This document shows, one piece after another, positions 1 to 5,360 of a stretch of DNA of 5,820 bases. Within the stretch, counting starts at the first letter, position 1. Each line of letters starts with the position of its first letter. A program made the translations under genes and the position numbers. Below the pieces are notes generated by a model. It did no database searches and was not told where the DNA came from. It saw only the letters and a list, made by a program, of their open reading frames with translations. Source of the DNA: Candidatus Aminicenantota bacterium (lineage in GTDB: Bacteria > Acidobacteriota > UBA6911 > RPQK01 > JAJDTT01); the NCBI GenBank assembly GCA_026706325.1, contig JAPOYZ010000506.1, forward strand, positions 1-5,820. Direction: 5' to 3'.

Positions 1-28
1 CCCGGCTCTCCGTAATCCGCGGTCCCGT

Positions 29-44
29 CCCGGCTCCTGCCGGG
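29..44 (+). other. Small GC-rich hairpin in the leader of the dehydrogenase gene
   Basis: CCCGGC (29-34) and GCCGGG (39-44) are perfect 6-bp complementary arms around a TCCT loop. The hairpin ends 11 bases before the ribosome binding site. A second CCCGGC at 1-6 could pair with the same downstream arm instead. No U-tract follows, so a terminator is not evident. It may be a leader structure, or the tail of an upstream gene's terminator cut by the window edge. In DNA this GC-rich, 6-bp hairpins also arise by chance. Confidence 0.3.
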
Positions 45-53
45 CGGCACGGC

Positions 54-60
54 AAGGGAG
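54..60 (+). promoter_or_regulatory. Ribosome binding site of the dehydrogenase gene
   Basis: AAGGGAG lies five bases before the ATG at 66. This is a strong Shine-Dalgarno match at normal spacing and fixes the start of the gene. No convincing -35/-10 promoter is visible in the 53 bases upstream, so the promoter may lie outside the window. Confidence 0.7.
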
Positions 61-65
61 CGGCC

Positions 66-1376
66 ATGAATCTGCACCAACTGCTTCAAAGGCGGCTCGA
101 TAGCCGGGGGCCGGTGCGTGCGGGTCTCATCGGCGCCGGCAAGTTCGGTTCCATGTTCCTGTCCCAGGTGCCGTCGACCCGCGGTCTGGCGGTTCCGGTC
201 ATTGCGGATCTCGACCCGGACCGGGCGCGCCGGACCTGTCTGGCCGTAGGCTGGGGCCGGGAGTTGGCGGACCGCACACGCATCGTCCGCGACGGGCTGG
301 AGCTGGCCGCCGCCGATGACGTCGATGTGGTGGTGGAAGCCACCGGACAGCCCCTGGCCGGGCTCGCCCACGCCCGCAGCGCCATTCGAGCGGGGAAGCA
401 CGTCGTCATGGTCAACGTCGAGGCTGACGTGCTGGCCGGCCTGGTGCTGGCCCGGGAAGCGGAGTCCGCGGGCGTGGTCTATTCCATGGCCTACGGCGAC
501 CAGCCGGCTCTGATCTGCGAGATGGTGGATTGGGCGCGAGCCTGCGGCTTCCGGGTGGCCGCCGCCGGAAAGGGAACCCGGTACCTCCCCTCCTTCCACG
601 CATCGACTCCGGAGACGGTCTGGGACCATTACGGCCTCACCGCCGAGGCGGCCCGGGCCGCCCGCATGAATCCCCGGATGTTCAATTCGTTCCTGGACGG
701 GACCAAGTCGGCCATCGAGATGGCGGCGGTGGCCAATGCCACAGGGCTGACCCCGGCTCCCGACGGGCTGACCTTTCCGCCCTGTGGAGTGGACGAGCTC
801 GCCCAGGTGCTCTGTCCCCGGGAATCCGGCGGACGACTGCACCACCGGGGCCAGGTGGAGGTGGTTTCATCTCTGAACCGGGATGGCAGCGCAGTGGAAC
901 GGGATTTGCGCTGGGGAGTCTACGTCGTGGTCGAGGCGCCCAACGATTATACCGCCGCTTGCTTCTCGCAATACGGCCTGAGTTCCAACGCATCGGGTGG
1001 GTATGCTGCCCACTACAAGCCCTTTCACCTGATCGGGCTGGAGCTGGGCATCTCCATTCTGTCCGCCGTGTTGCGCGGCGAGGCCACCGGCTGCCCGACC
1101 CGTTTCGCGGGGGACGTGGTGGCGGTGGCCAAGCGGGATCTCCGGCAGGGGGAGGTCCTGGACGGCGAGGGCGGTTACACCGTGTGGGGAAGGCTTATGA
1201 CCGCCGCCGACAGCGTGGCGTCGCACGGCCTTCCCATCGGCCTCGCCCACGGCGTCCGGCTGCGGCGGGATATTCCGGCGGGCCGCTCCCTGAGCTGGTC
1301 CGACGTGGAGGTCGATCCCGGCCTGGAGGCAGTGCGGCTGCGCCGGGCCATGGAGCAGACCCTGGCGGAGACTTGA
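66..1376 (+). CDS. NAD(P)-dependent oxidoreductase, homoserine-dehydrogenase-like with C-terminal SAF domain
   Basis: Complete 436-residue protein, probably a soluble NAD(P)-linked dehydrogenase. The N-terminus is a Rossmann fold with the dinucleotide motif GAGKFG at residues 23-28 and an acidic residue in 'VIADLD', which ends the second strand. The EATG stretch at 91-94 follows the next strands, as in homoserine dehydrogenase-type NAD-binding domains. The middle holds 'FLDGTKSAIEMAAVANATGL' (from about residue 209), a block I associate with the predicted homoserine dehydrogenases grouped in COG4091. From about residue 348 to 420 the protein resembles a SAF domain ('AVAKRDLRQGEVLDG', then 'RLRRDIPAGRSLSWSDVEV'), a fold also found in sialic acid synthases and FlgA. 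The true substrate is unknown. Members of this group are often placed in sugar or sugar-acid catabolism rather than threonine synthesis, so 'homoserine dehydrogenase' is a family label only. It looks intact and very GC-rich, and no partner gene is visible in the window. Confidence 0.85.
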   Translation: MNLHQLLQRRLDSRGPVRAGLIGAGKFGSMFLSQVPSTRGLAVPVIADLDPDRARRTCLAVGWGRELADRTRIVRDGLELAAADDVDVVVEATGQPLAGLAHARSAIRAGKHVVMVNVEADVLAGLVLAREAESAGVVYSMAYGDQPALICEMVDWARACGFRVAAAGKGTRYLPSFHASTPETVWDHYGLTAEAARAARMNPRMFNSFLDGTKSAIEMAAVANATGLTPAPDGLTFPPCGVDELAQVLCPRESGGRLHHRGQVEVVSSLNRDGSAVERDLRWGVYVVVEAPNDYTAACFSQYGLSSNASGGYAAHYKPFHLIGLELGISILSAVLRGEATGCPTRFAGDVVAVAKRDLRQGEVLDGEGGYTVWGRLMTAADSVASHGLPIGLAHGVRLRRDIPAGRSLSWSDVEVDPGLEAVRLRRAMEQTLAET

Positions 1377-1460
1377 GTGGACTGACAACCGGTCCTGGTA
1401 ATCGTCGCTACGAGATTGGAGCGTTTACCTTGATCGGCAAGACGCATATTCCCGGCTTGA

Positions 1461-1561
1461 TCACGCAGGCTCGATATCGGTGTGTATGAAATCCCCTCCC
1501 TTGATTCGGCATCCGGCTCCCGATTCAGAATTGCGACCACTGCCGAGCTGTCAACGATCAC
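1461..1561 (-). pseudogene. vapC: VapC-type PIN-domain toxin remnant with internal deletion
   Basis: On the minus strand a GTG at 1561-1559 opens 'VIVDSSAVVAILNREPDAE' (1561-1505), the usual start of a VapC PIN-domain ribonuclease. It includes the first metal-binding aspartate (D4 of the remnant) and the 'DSSA' motif. Two bases later, in another frame (1502-1461), comes 'KGGDFIHTDIEPA' plus stop, which matches the usual VapC C-terminus (consensus-like 'FKGDDF..TDI.PA'). A whole VapC has about 130 residues, so roughly 290 bases are missing from the middle, including the other acidic active-site residues. The join also breaks the frame. The start overlaps the vapB stop by four bases (GTGA), the arrangement expected of a real vapBC operon. 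The gene must be non-functional. Both ends align by eye with the family from memory; no search was run. Confidence 0.78.
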
Positions 1562-1650
1562 TTGGGCAATCCGCGCTCGTCGTAGAGCAGGTCGTCGATC
1601 TCCACCGCTGAGGGGCCTGGCCCCATCAAAGTCGCCTCCAACAGATTCAC
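1558..1650 (-). pseudogene. vapB: VapB-type antitoxin remnant (C-terminus only)
   Basis: Immediately upstream of the vapC remnant, and overlapping its start by four bases, the minus strand reads 'PSAVEIDDLLYDERGLPK' and a TGA stop (1560-1558). The 'DLLYDERGLPK' ending is typical of VapB antitoxins, where this tail binds the cognate PIN toxin. Reading back, the frame passes an ATG at 1626 (preceded by GGAGG) and a GTG at 1650, then meets a TAG at 1668-1666. At most 30 residues remain of a protein that usually has about 80. The N-terminal DNA-binding part is gone, replaced by AT-rich DNA. A GGAGG sits before the ATG, so a 22-residue tail peptide could still be made, but I consider that incidental. 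Confidence 0.7.
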
Positions 1651-1672
1651 GATATTGGAATTTATCTATCAA

Positions 1673-1700
1673 TGGACAAATTGGAGTAGAATTTTACTAT
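1673..1700 (+). promoter_or_regulatory. Candidate promoter of the helix-turn-helix repressor gene
   Basis: TGGACA (1673-1678, five of six matches to the -35 consensus) and TACTAT (1695-1700, four of six to the -10) are 16 bases apart, in AT-rich DNA just before the gene. Transcription would start near 1707, giving a leader of about 28 bases. The -10 lies inside the 1692-1711 palindrome, so a bound repressor would block it. Inferred by eye only. Confidence 0.4.
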
Positions 1701-1711
1701 TGATAGTAAAA
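1692..1711. promoter_or_regulatory. 20-bp palindrome, probable operator of the adjacent repressor
   Basis: TTTTACTATTGATAGTAAAA has two perfect 9-base arms around a 2-base centre, 23 bases before the start of the helix-turn-helix gene. It covers the -10 of the candidate promoter. XRE/CI-type repressors bind as dimers to palindromes of about this size, so autoregulation is the natural reading. The core ATTGATAG recurs in inverted form as CTATCAAT at 1666-1673, a possible second half-site or operator. As RNA it could also form a hairpin, but the run of T's is in the arm rather than after it, so a terminator is less likely. Confidence 0.55.
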
Positions 1712-1734
1712 ACGTCTCTCGGTATCGTCACGGA

Positions 1735-2112
1735 ATGCAGATATCGAAGATCGCAGCCGTCATTCGCCGGGAATTGGAACGCCGCGGAACCAATGCCTAC
1801 CGGGCAGCAGTGGACGCGGGGCTACCTCAGAACGCCATCCGATCGGTCCTCCGCGGCCGGGAACCCGGAAGCGAACGCCTGGCTGAAATCTGCCGGGCGC
1901 TGGAACTTGAATTTTACGTCGGGCCGCCAAGAGGGCATCACCAGGAGACGATCCGGGAGGTGGACGGGACCCCGGAATTGCCGGCCGGGGAACCTCAGTG
2001 GGTGGAGCGGCTCCAGGCCGGGTTGCAGGAATTGAAAGCCCAGTTGGCTTCTTGCCAAGGGGAAATCGAGGCGTTGCGCCGGCAGATCGGGCCGGATCTT
2101 CGTGATTTGTAA
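1735..2112 (+). CDS. XRE-type helix-turn-helix DNA-binding protein, probably a truncated S24-type repressor
   Basis: 125 residues. Residues 1-62 look like a Cro/CI-type DNA-binding domain: an N-terminal helix (IAAVIRRELERRG), the helix-turn-helix 'AYRAAVDAGLPQNAIRSVLRG' (21-41), then 'SERLAEICRALELEFYVGPP' (46-65). The last block is, from memory, typical of repressors carrying a C-terminal S24 (LexA/CI-like) peptidase domain. Residues 66-88 are a loose linker. Residues 89-117 ('WVERLQAGLQELKAQLASC...') are predicted by eye to be a coiled coil that could keep the protein dimeric. The last eight residues (IGPDLRDL) come from DNA that in the next frame encodes an S24 tail, so the present C-terminus probably results from a frameshift. 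It lacks the catalytic Ser and Lys and could not self-cleave. The start follows from the fold; no good Shine-Dalgarno precedes it. Likely role: a local repressor, self-regulated through the palindrome upstream. Whether it is still functional is unknown. Confidence 0.7.
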   Translation: MQISKIAAVIRRELERRGTNAYRAAVDAGLPQNAIRSVLRGREPGSERLAEICRALELEFYVGPPRGHHQETIREVDGTPELPAGEPQWVERLQAGLQELKAQLASCQGEIEALRRQIGPDLRDL

Positions 2113-2248
2113 TCAAGACGGCGTTGGTATCAAGAATGGCGAGAAGGGAATCTGGATTCTGAAGATCGATAATCCTGCCTGGATGCCGAAGCCGTCCCGA
2201 GGTTCCATCGTGATCGGAGAAATGGGGTGGATAGCGAAAAGAAAATGA
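2090..2248 (+). pseudogene. S24/LexA-type peptidase domain remnant (C-terminal end of a repressor)
   Basis: In the +1 frame relative to the helix-turn-helix gene, this stretch reads 'GRIFVICNQDGVGIK' followed by 'GIWILKIDNPAWMPKPSRG' and 'IVIGEMGWIAKRK', then TGA at 2246-2248. It matches by eye the C-terminal pattern of S24 peptidases: 'GRIYVVR..DGLVVKRL', then 'W.LVSDNPA(W/Y).P' and 'VIGEVVW..R'. The lysine at 2123-2125 falls where the catalytic Lys of LexA/CI sits, but the serine half (the 'GDSMEPT' region) is absent. With the DNA-binding domain just upstream, the simplest reading is one repressor gene that lost roughly the first half of its peptidase domain and shifted frame near 2080-2090. 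It has no good start of its own; a GTG at 2102 exists but would cut into the domain. The family match is from memory. Confidence 0.68.
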
Positions 2249-2335
2249 GCGTCTTCGCAACACAGAAAAGGAACATTGGGCGCCGCAGCAATGGTGGCCC
2301 ACACGGACTCACAAACATTTTGGACCTGATAAATT

Positions 2336-2341
2336 GAGAAG
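2336..2341 (+). promoter_or_regulatory. Ribosome binding site deciding the start of the AlbA_2/ATPase gene
   Basis: GAGAAG lies four bases before ATG 2346. An in-frame TTG at 2334 has no usable site upstream (it follows 'GGACCTGATAAA'), so the ATG is preferred. The spacing is slightly short and the match is moderate. Confidence 0.4.
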
Positions 2342-2345
2342 TGGA

Positions 2346-3575
2346 ATGAAGATCCCGGAACTTGTCCGTAGGATCCGGCTCGGCGAGGACTCGACTCTGG
2401 AGTTCAAGCGTGTAGTAGTGGCTGGCGGTCGCGTATCGGAACCGAACCGCAATTCCATGGCGGACGAGTTGGCCGCCCTGGCCAACGCCAGAGGCGGCAC
2501 CGTGATCCTGGGTGTAGACGACAAAACCCATGAGATTCTTGGTATTCCGCTCCAGGATCTGGATGCCGTCGAAGGCTGGGCGCGGGAAATCTGCAATGAC
2601 TTGGTGAAGCCGGCGCTCGATGCCGACATTCACAAATTGGAACTGGCGGGCGCGGATGGTCAGTTGGTGCCGGTCGTTCTCTTGGACCTTGCCCGCAGCC
2701 TGTTCGTGCACAAGAGTCCTGGCGGCTATTTCCGCCGGATCGGCAGCTCGAAGCGGGAAATGGCTCCGGAGGTTCTGGCGCGACTCTTTCAGGAACGTAG
2801 CCAGACTCGAATGATCCGGTTCGACGAGTCCATTGTGCCGGGCACCGCGACGGGTGATCTGGACTATGCGCTGACGCGACGATTCCTTCGGGGAGAACCC
2901 GATGAGGACGGCGTCACGGAGACCGCGGCGCGAAAGCTTCGCCTTGTGGCCGACGACGATGAGGGGCGGGCGCGGATCACGCTCGCCGGTGTCCTGCTGT
3001 GCACGCGCGAACCACGAACGTGGTTGCCTCACGCATACGTGCAAGCGGTCAGCTACGCCGGGGAGCGCACCGACATCGACTATCAGACTGACGCCCGGGA
3101 TATCGGTGGGACGCTCGACGTCCAGGTCACCGAAGCACTGCACTTCATGCGCCGGAACATGCTGGTGCGTGCGTCAAAGGTGACCGCGCGTGTGGATCGC
3201 CCGCAGTTCAGCGAGCCGGCGGTGTTCGAGGCGTTGGTTAACGCGGTGGCGCACCGGGATTACTCGGTGGCTGGGGCGCGAGTACGATTGCACCTGTTCG
3301 GGAATCGCATTGAACTATACGTCCCCGGCGGTCTGGTAAACACCCTCACCACAGACAGCCTGCACTTGCGCCAAGCCAGCCGGAACGAGCTGATCGTTTC
3401 ACTGCTGGCGCGCTGTCCGGCGCCGACCGGCCTTGGCCGTGTGAATCTGATGGACCGGCGGGGAGACGGCGTGCCGATCATCATGCAAGAATGTAAGAAA
3501 CTGTCCGGTCGCCTCCCGGAGTACAGGCTGATAGACGACAGTGAGCTGCAGCTCGTGATCTGGGCGGCCCCGTAG
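2346..3575 (+). CDS. Schlafen/AlbA_2-type putative DNA/RNA-binding protein with GHKL-like ATPase C-terminus
   Basis: 409 residues from ATG 2346; an in-frame TTG at 2334 would add four. Residues 10-130 look like an AlbA_2 (Schlafen-type, 'divergent AAA-4') domain: 'GEDSTLEFKR' at 13-22, then 'ELAALANARGGTVILGVDD' at 41-59. E14, E19 and D58 sit at spacings like the acidic triad described for Schlafen nucleases, so nuclease activity is conceivable but unproven. Residues 150-285 are an ungrouped middle. From about 290 the protein matches the HATPase_c_4 type: 'EALVNAVAHRDYS' (295-307) resembles the N-box of GHKL ATPases and 'ELYVPGGLVN' (323-332) the following glycine-rich motif, with 'GRVNLMDRRGDGVPIIM' nearby. 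This pairing and length are usual for proteins annotated as 'ATP-binding protein' or 'putative transcriptional regulator with AlbA_2 domain'. It is probably cytoplasmic and the first gene of the cassette; the next gene starts 20 bases after its stop. Confidence 0.85.
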   Translation: MKIPELVRRIRLGEDSTLEFKRVVVAGGRVSEPNRNSMADELAALANARGGTVILGVDDKTHEILGIPLQDLDAVEGWAREICNDLVKPALDADIHKLELAGADGQLVPVVLLDLARSLFVHKSPGGYFRRIGSSKREMAPEVLARLFQERSQTRMIRFDESIVPGTATGDLDYALTRRFLRGEPDEDGVTETAARKLRLVADDDEGRARITLAGVLLCTREPRTWLPHAYVQAVSYAGERTDIDYQTDARDIGGTLDVQVTEALHFMRRNMLVRASKVTARVDRPQFSEPAVFEALVNAVAHRDYSVAGARVRLHLFGNRIELYVPGGLVNTLTTDSLHLRQASRNELIVSLLARCPAPTGLGRVNLMDRRGDGVPIIMQECKKLSGRLPEYRLIDDSELQLVIWAAP

Positions 3576-3595
3576 CCGGTTGGACGGGATCCGCT

Positions 3596-4276
3596 ATGCC
3601 TGTGAAACGGGTCGTGTGTCTGGCGAACTCCCGGAAACTGGCGGAGCGGTGCGTCGCCGGCCGGGAGTGGATCGGGGGTCGCAGAGCCGGCGCCTGGGTT
3701 CGACCGGTGAGCAATCGCAAGAGTCAGGGGGTGTCCGAGTACGAGCGGCAGTACATTGACGGCAGCGATCCGCAGGTTTTGGACATTATCGATATTCCAG
3801 TGCTGGAACATCGGCCGCAGGACCATCAGACTGAGAACTGGTTGCTCGATCCCAAGTACTACTGGGAGAAAGTGGGCCGCCTTACGCCGTTCGATTTGCC
3901 AACGTTCGTAGATCCTGCTGCCCCACTCTGGATCGACGGATACAGTACGTTCAAGGGCCGGAACGACAAGATCCCCTTCGCGGCGATCGCGTCAGTAACC
4001 GATTCATTGCGGTTTATCCGTACTGATCGCTTGCAGCTTGTTGTGTGCCGGCCCGGCGAGGCCTTCGGAAACAACAAGCGGCGTGTTCAGGGTCGTTTCC
4101 GGCACGCGGAGACAAAGTATGCGCTCTGGGTGACCGATCCCAGGTACGAGAGAAAGTATCTTTCGAAATTGGACGGCACCTATGAACTCGCAGAATGCTA
4201 CATCACCATCAGTTTGGGAGAGCCGTACGAGGACTCCTGCTACAAGCTGGTGGCGACTATTTTCGAGGTCGATTGA
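3596..4276 (+). CDS. Dual OB domain-containing protein
   Basis: 226 residues, no signal peptide or membrane segment. I recognise it as a 'dual OB domain' protein, a small family of unknown function whose members I recall next to DUF488 genes. Visible marks are the N-terminal 'VVCLANSRKLAERCVAG' (6-22), 'AWVRPVS' (33-39), 'YYWEKVGRLT' in the middle, 'KYALWVTDP' later, and a C-terminal 'YITISLGEPYEDSCYKLVATIFEVD'. OB folds usually bind single-stranded nucleic acid or oligonucleotides, so a substrate-presenting role for its neighbours is a reasonable guess. A purine-rich GGACGGGA stands seven bases before the start and can serve as ribosome binding site. The stop is 10 bases before the first DUF488 gene. 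The DNA-binding idea comes from the fold name, not from residues I can verify. Confidence 0.72.
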   Translation: MPVKRVVCLANSRKLAERCVAGREWIGGRRAGAWVRPVSNRKSQGVSEYERQYIDGSDPQVLDIIDIPVLEHRPQDHQTENWLLDPKYYWEKVGRLTPFDLPTFVDPAAPLWIDGYSTFKGRNDKIPFAAIASVTDSLRFIRTDRLQLVVCRPGEAFGNNKRRVQGRFRHAETKYALWVTDPRYERKYLSKLDGTYELAECYITISLGEPYEDSCYKLVATIFEVD

Positions 4277-4286
4277 CCGCAGTTCG

Positions 4287-4925
4287 ATGCACAAGAATCA
4301 CGGCAAGGTCTTGACCATCGGCCATTCGAACCACGAGATCGGGGTCTTCGTCGAGCTGTTGCGGCAACACCGGATAGATGTCCTGGCTGACGTCCGCTCG
4401 GCACCGTACAGCCGCTTCAATCCGCAATTCAATCGAGAACCGTTCGCCGCCTCCCTCAAGGAAAAAGGTATCCGATACGTATATTTGGGACGAGAGTTGG
4501 GGGGCCGGTCCGACAACTTCGAGTGTTACGACGAAGAGGGGCGTATCGTTTTTGATCGAGTCGCCGCAACCGAGACGTTCAAACGTGGACTTGCACGCGT
4601 CGTTGACGGAGCCGCCAGGCACCGCATAGCGCTTATGTGCGCGGAGAAGGAGCCGCTCGAATGCCACCGGACGCTGCTCGTCGCCTGCGAACTTGACCAT
4701 CGGAGCGTCGAGGTCGACCACATTCACGCGGACGGCAGCCTGGAGTCACACGACCAAGCAATGACTCGTCTGATCGAACTCGTACTTCCGCGCGAGGGCC
4801 CTCTGATTCGCCAGACTGAACCTCCCAAGGATGTGATGATCGCCGAGGCCGTTGAACGCCAAGTGAGGCGCATTGGCTTCAGGGACAGGAGTCTGGCCGC
4901 CACTTTCGCAGAGTCAATGCAATGA
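4287..4925 (+). CDS. DUF488 family protein (longer, GHSN-type)
   Basis: 212 residues from ATG 4287. The frame is open further upstream but overlaps the preceding gene, and the family begins at this point. Family marks: 'LTIGHSN' (9-15), 'DVLADVRSAPYSRFNPQF', 'YVYLGRELGG', and the signature 'CAEKEPLECHR' with C118, E120, C126, H127 and R128. DUF488 proteins are about 120-200 residues. This one has an extra tail of about 45 residues ('LVLPREGPLIRQTEPP...') with no match I know. The reaction is unknown; the Cys/Glu/His/Arg motif suggests catalysis or metal binding. No Shine-Dalgarno is obvious in the 10-base gap after the dual-OB gene, so translation may be coupled. The last four bases overlap the next gene (ATGA). 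Confidence 0.85.
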   Translation: MHKNHGKVLTIGHSNHEIGVFVELLRQHRIDVLADVRSAPYSRFNPQFNREPFAASLKEKGIRYVYLGRELGGRSDNFECYDEEGRIVFDRVAATETFKRGLARVVDGAARHRIALMCAEKEPLECHRTLLVACELDHRSVEVDHIHADGSLESHDQAMTRLIELVLPREGPLIRQTEPPKDVMIAEAVERQVRRIGFRDRSLAATFAESMQ

Positions 4926-5359
4926 AGTTGTCCACCATCGGATTCACAAAGAAATCCGCCAAGCATTTCTTTCACCTGTTGCGCAAGTCGGGTGCCCAGC
5001 GAATCGTAGACGTGCGGATCAACAATACCTCCCAACTGGCGGGCTTCGCCAAGAAAAACGACCTGGCTTACTTTCTTAGCGAGATTTGCGGGATGGACTA
5101 CGTTCATCTGCCCCGCCTCGCCCCAACGAGGGAGCTGTTGAGCGCGTATCGAAAAAGGACCATTCGTTGGGACACATTTGAGAGGCATTTCATCGCCCTG
5201 ATGCGCGAACGGAGAATCGAAGCGACGACGCCGAAGGATGTTCTGAGCGACGGTTGCCTCCTGTGCAGCGAGGACCGACCACACCATTGCCATCGCCGGC
5301 TGGTGGCGGAGTACCTCAAGCAACAATGGGGCGGAATCGAGATCGCCCACTTGCGGTAG
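4922..5359 (+). CDS. DUF488 family protein (short, GFT-type)
   Basis: 145 residues, complete, starting inside the stop of the previous gene (ATGA), so it is translationally coupled. It belongs to DUF488 but to another branch: 'LSTIGFTKKSAKHFFHLL' at the N-terminus in place of GHSN, 'RIVDVRINNTSQLAGFAKK', 'FLSEICGMDYVHLPRLAPT', and the signature 'CLLCSEDRPHHCHRRLVAEYL' (C112, C115, E117, C123, H124, R125). Key motif residues are present in both copies, yet the proteins are only distantly alike, so this is not a recent duplication. Its N-terminal DNA is much less GC-rich than the first gene of the window (about 42% in 4921-4980). It is the last gene of the cassette; function unknown. Confidence 0.85.
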   Translation: MKLSTIGFTKKSAKHFFHLLRKSGAQRIVDVRINNTSQLAGFAKKNDLAYFLSEICGMDYVHLPRLAPTRELLSAYRKRTIRWDTFERHFIALMRERRIEATTPKDVLSDGCLLCSEDRPHHCHRRLVAEYLKQQWGGIEIAHLR

Positions 5360-5360
5360 C

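Larger units (their letters stand above)
1377..1734. other. Intergenic region holding decayed toxin-antitoxin genes
   Basis: This 358-base stretch has no intact gene. From 1377 to about 1460 I see nothing recognisable on either strand and no clear terminator for the dehydrogenase gene. From 1461 to about 1650 the minus strand carries vapC and vapB remnants. From about 1651 to 1720 the DNA turns AT-rich (about 29% GC by hand count) and holds a palindrome and a possible promoter for the helix-turn-helix gene. The AT-rich block probably includes, or sits near, the breakpoint that removed the front of vapB. Confidence 0.7.

Noticed and set aside
1377..1460. Further vapC-like or other remnant downstream of the vapC stop
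   Set aside because: I read the frames on both strands. Short open stretches exist, but none resembles a family I can name, and no start with a ribosome binding site is present.
530..1489. Plus-strand 319-codon frame overlapping the dehydrogenase gene
   Set aside because: Glycine/arginine-rich out-of-frame reading of a gene with clear Rossmann and SAF motifs. Its 3' part past 1376 has no family match either.
2088..2145. Minus-strand 'LLAILDTNAVL', resembling a PIN-domain start
   Set aside because: The plus strand here is well explained by the S24 tail. There is no start codon, antitoxin or other PIN residue around it, so the likeness appears accidental, unlike the vapC remnant at 1461-1561.
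2334..2336. TTG as start of the AlbA_2/ATPase gene
   Set aside because: No Shine-Dalgarno at proper spacing. ATG 2346 has GAGAAG just upstream and begins right before the conserved domain. The TTG remains possible but would add only four residues.
2130..3143. Long minus-strand open frame of about 337 codons
   Set aside because: It lies antisense to the AlbA_2/ATPase gene, whose plus-strand frame shows family motifs. The minus-strand translation has no recognisable domain and low plausibility (arginine/proline-rich, typical of antisense in GC-rich DNA).
4182..4286. Upstream extension of the first DUF488 gene to ATG 4182
   Set aside because: It would overlap the end of the dual-OB gene by about 95 bases and add 35 residues unlike the family. 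The DUF488 domain starts just after ATG 4287.
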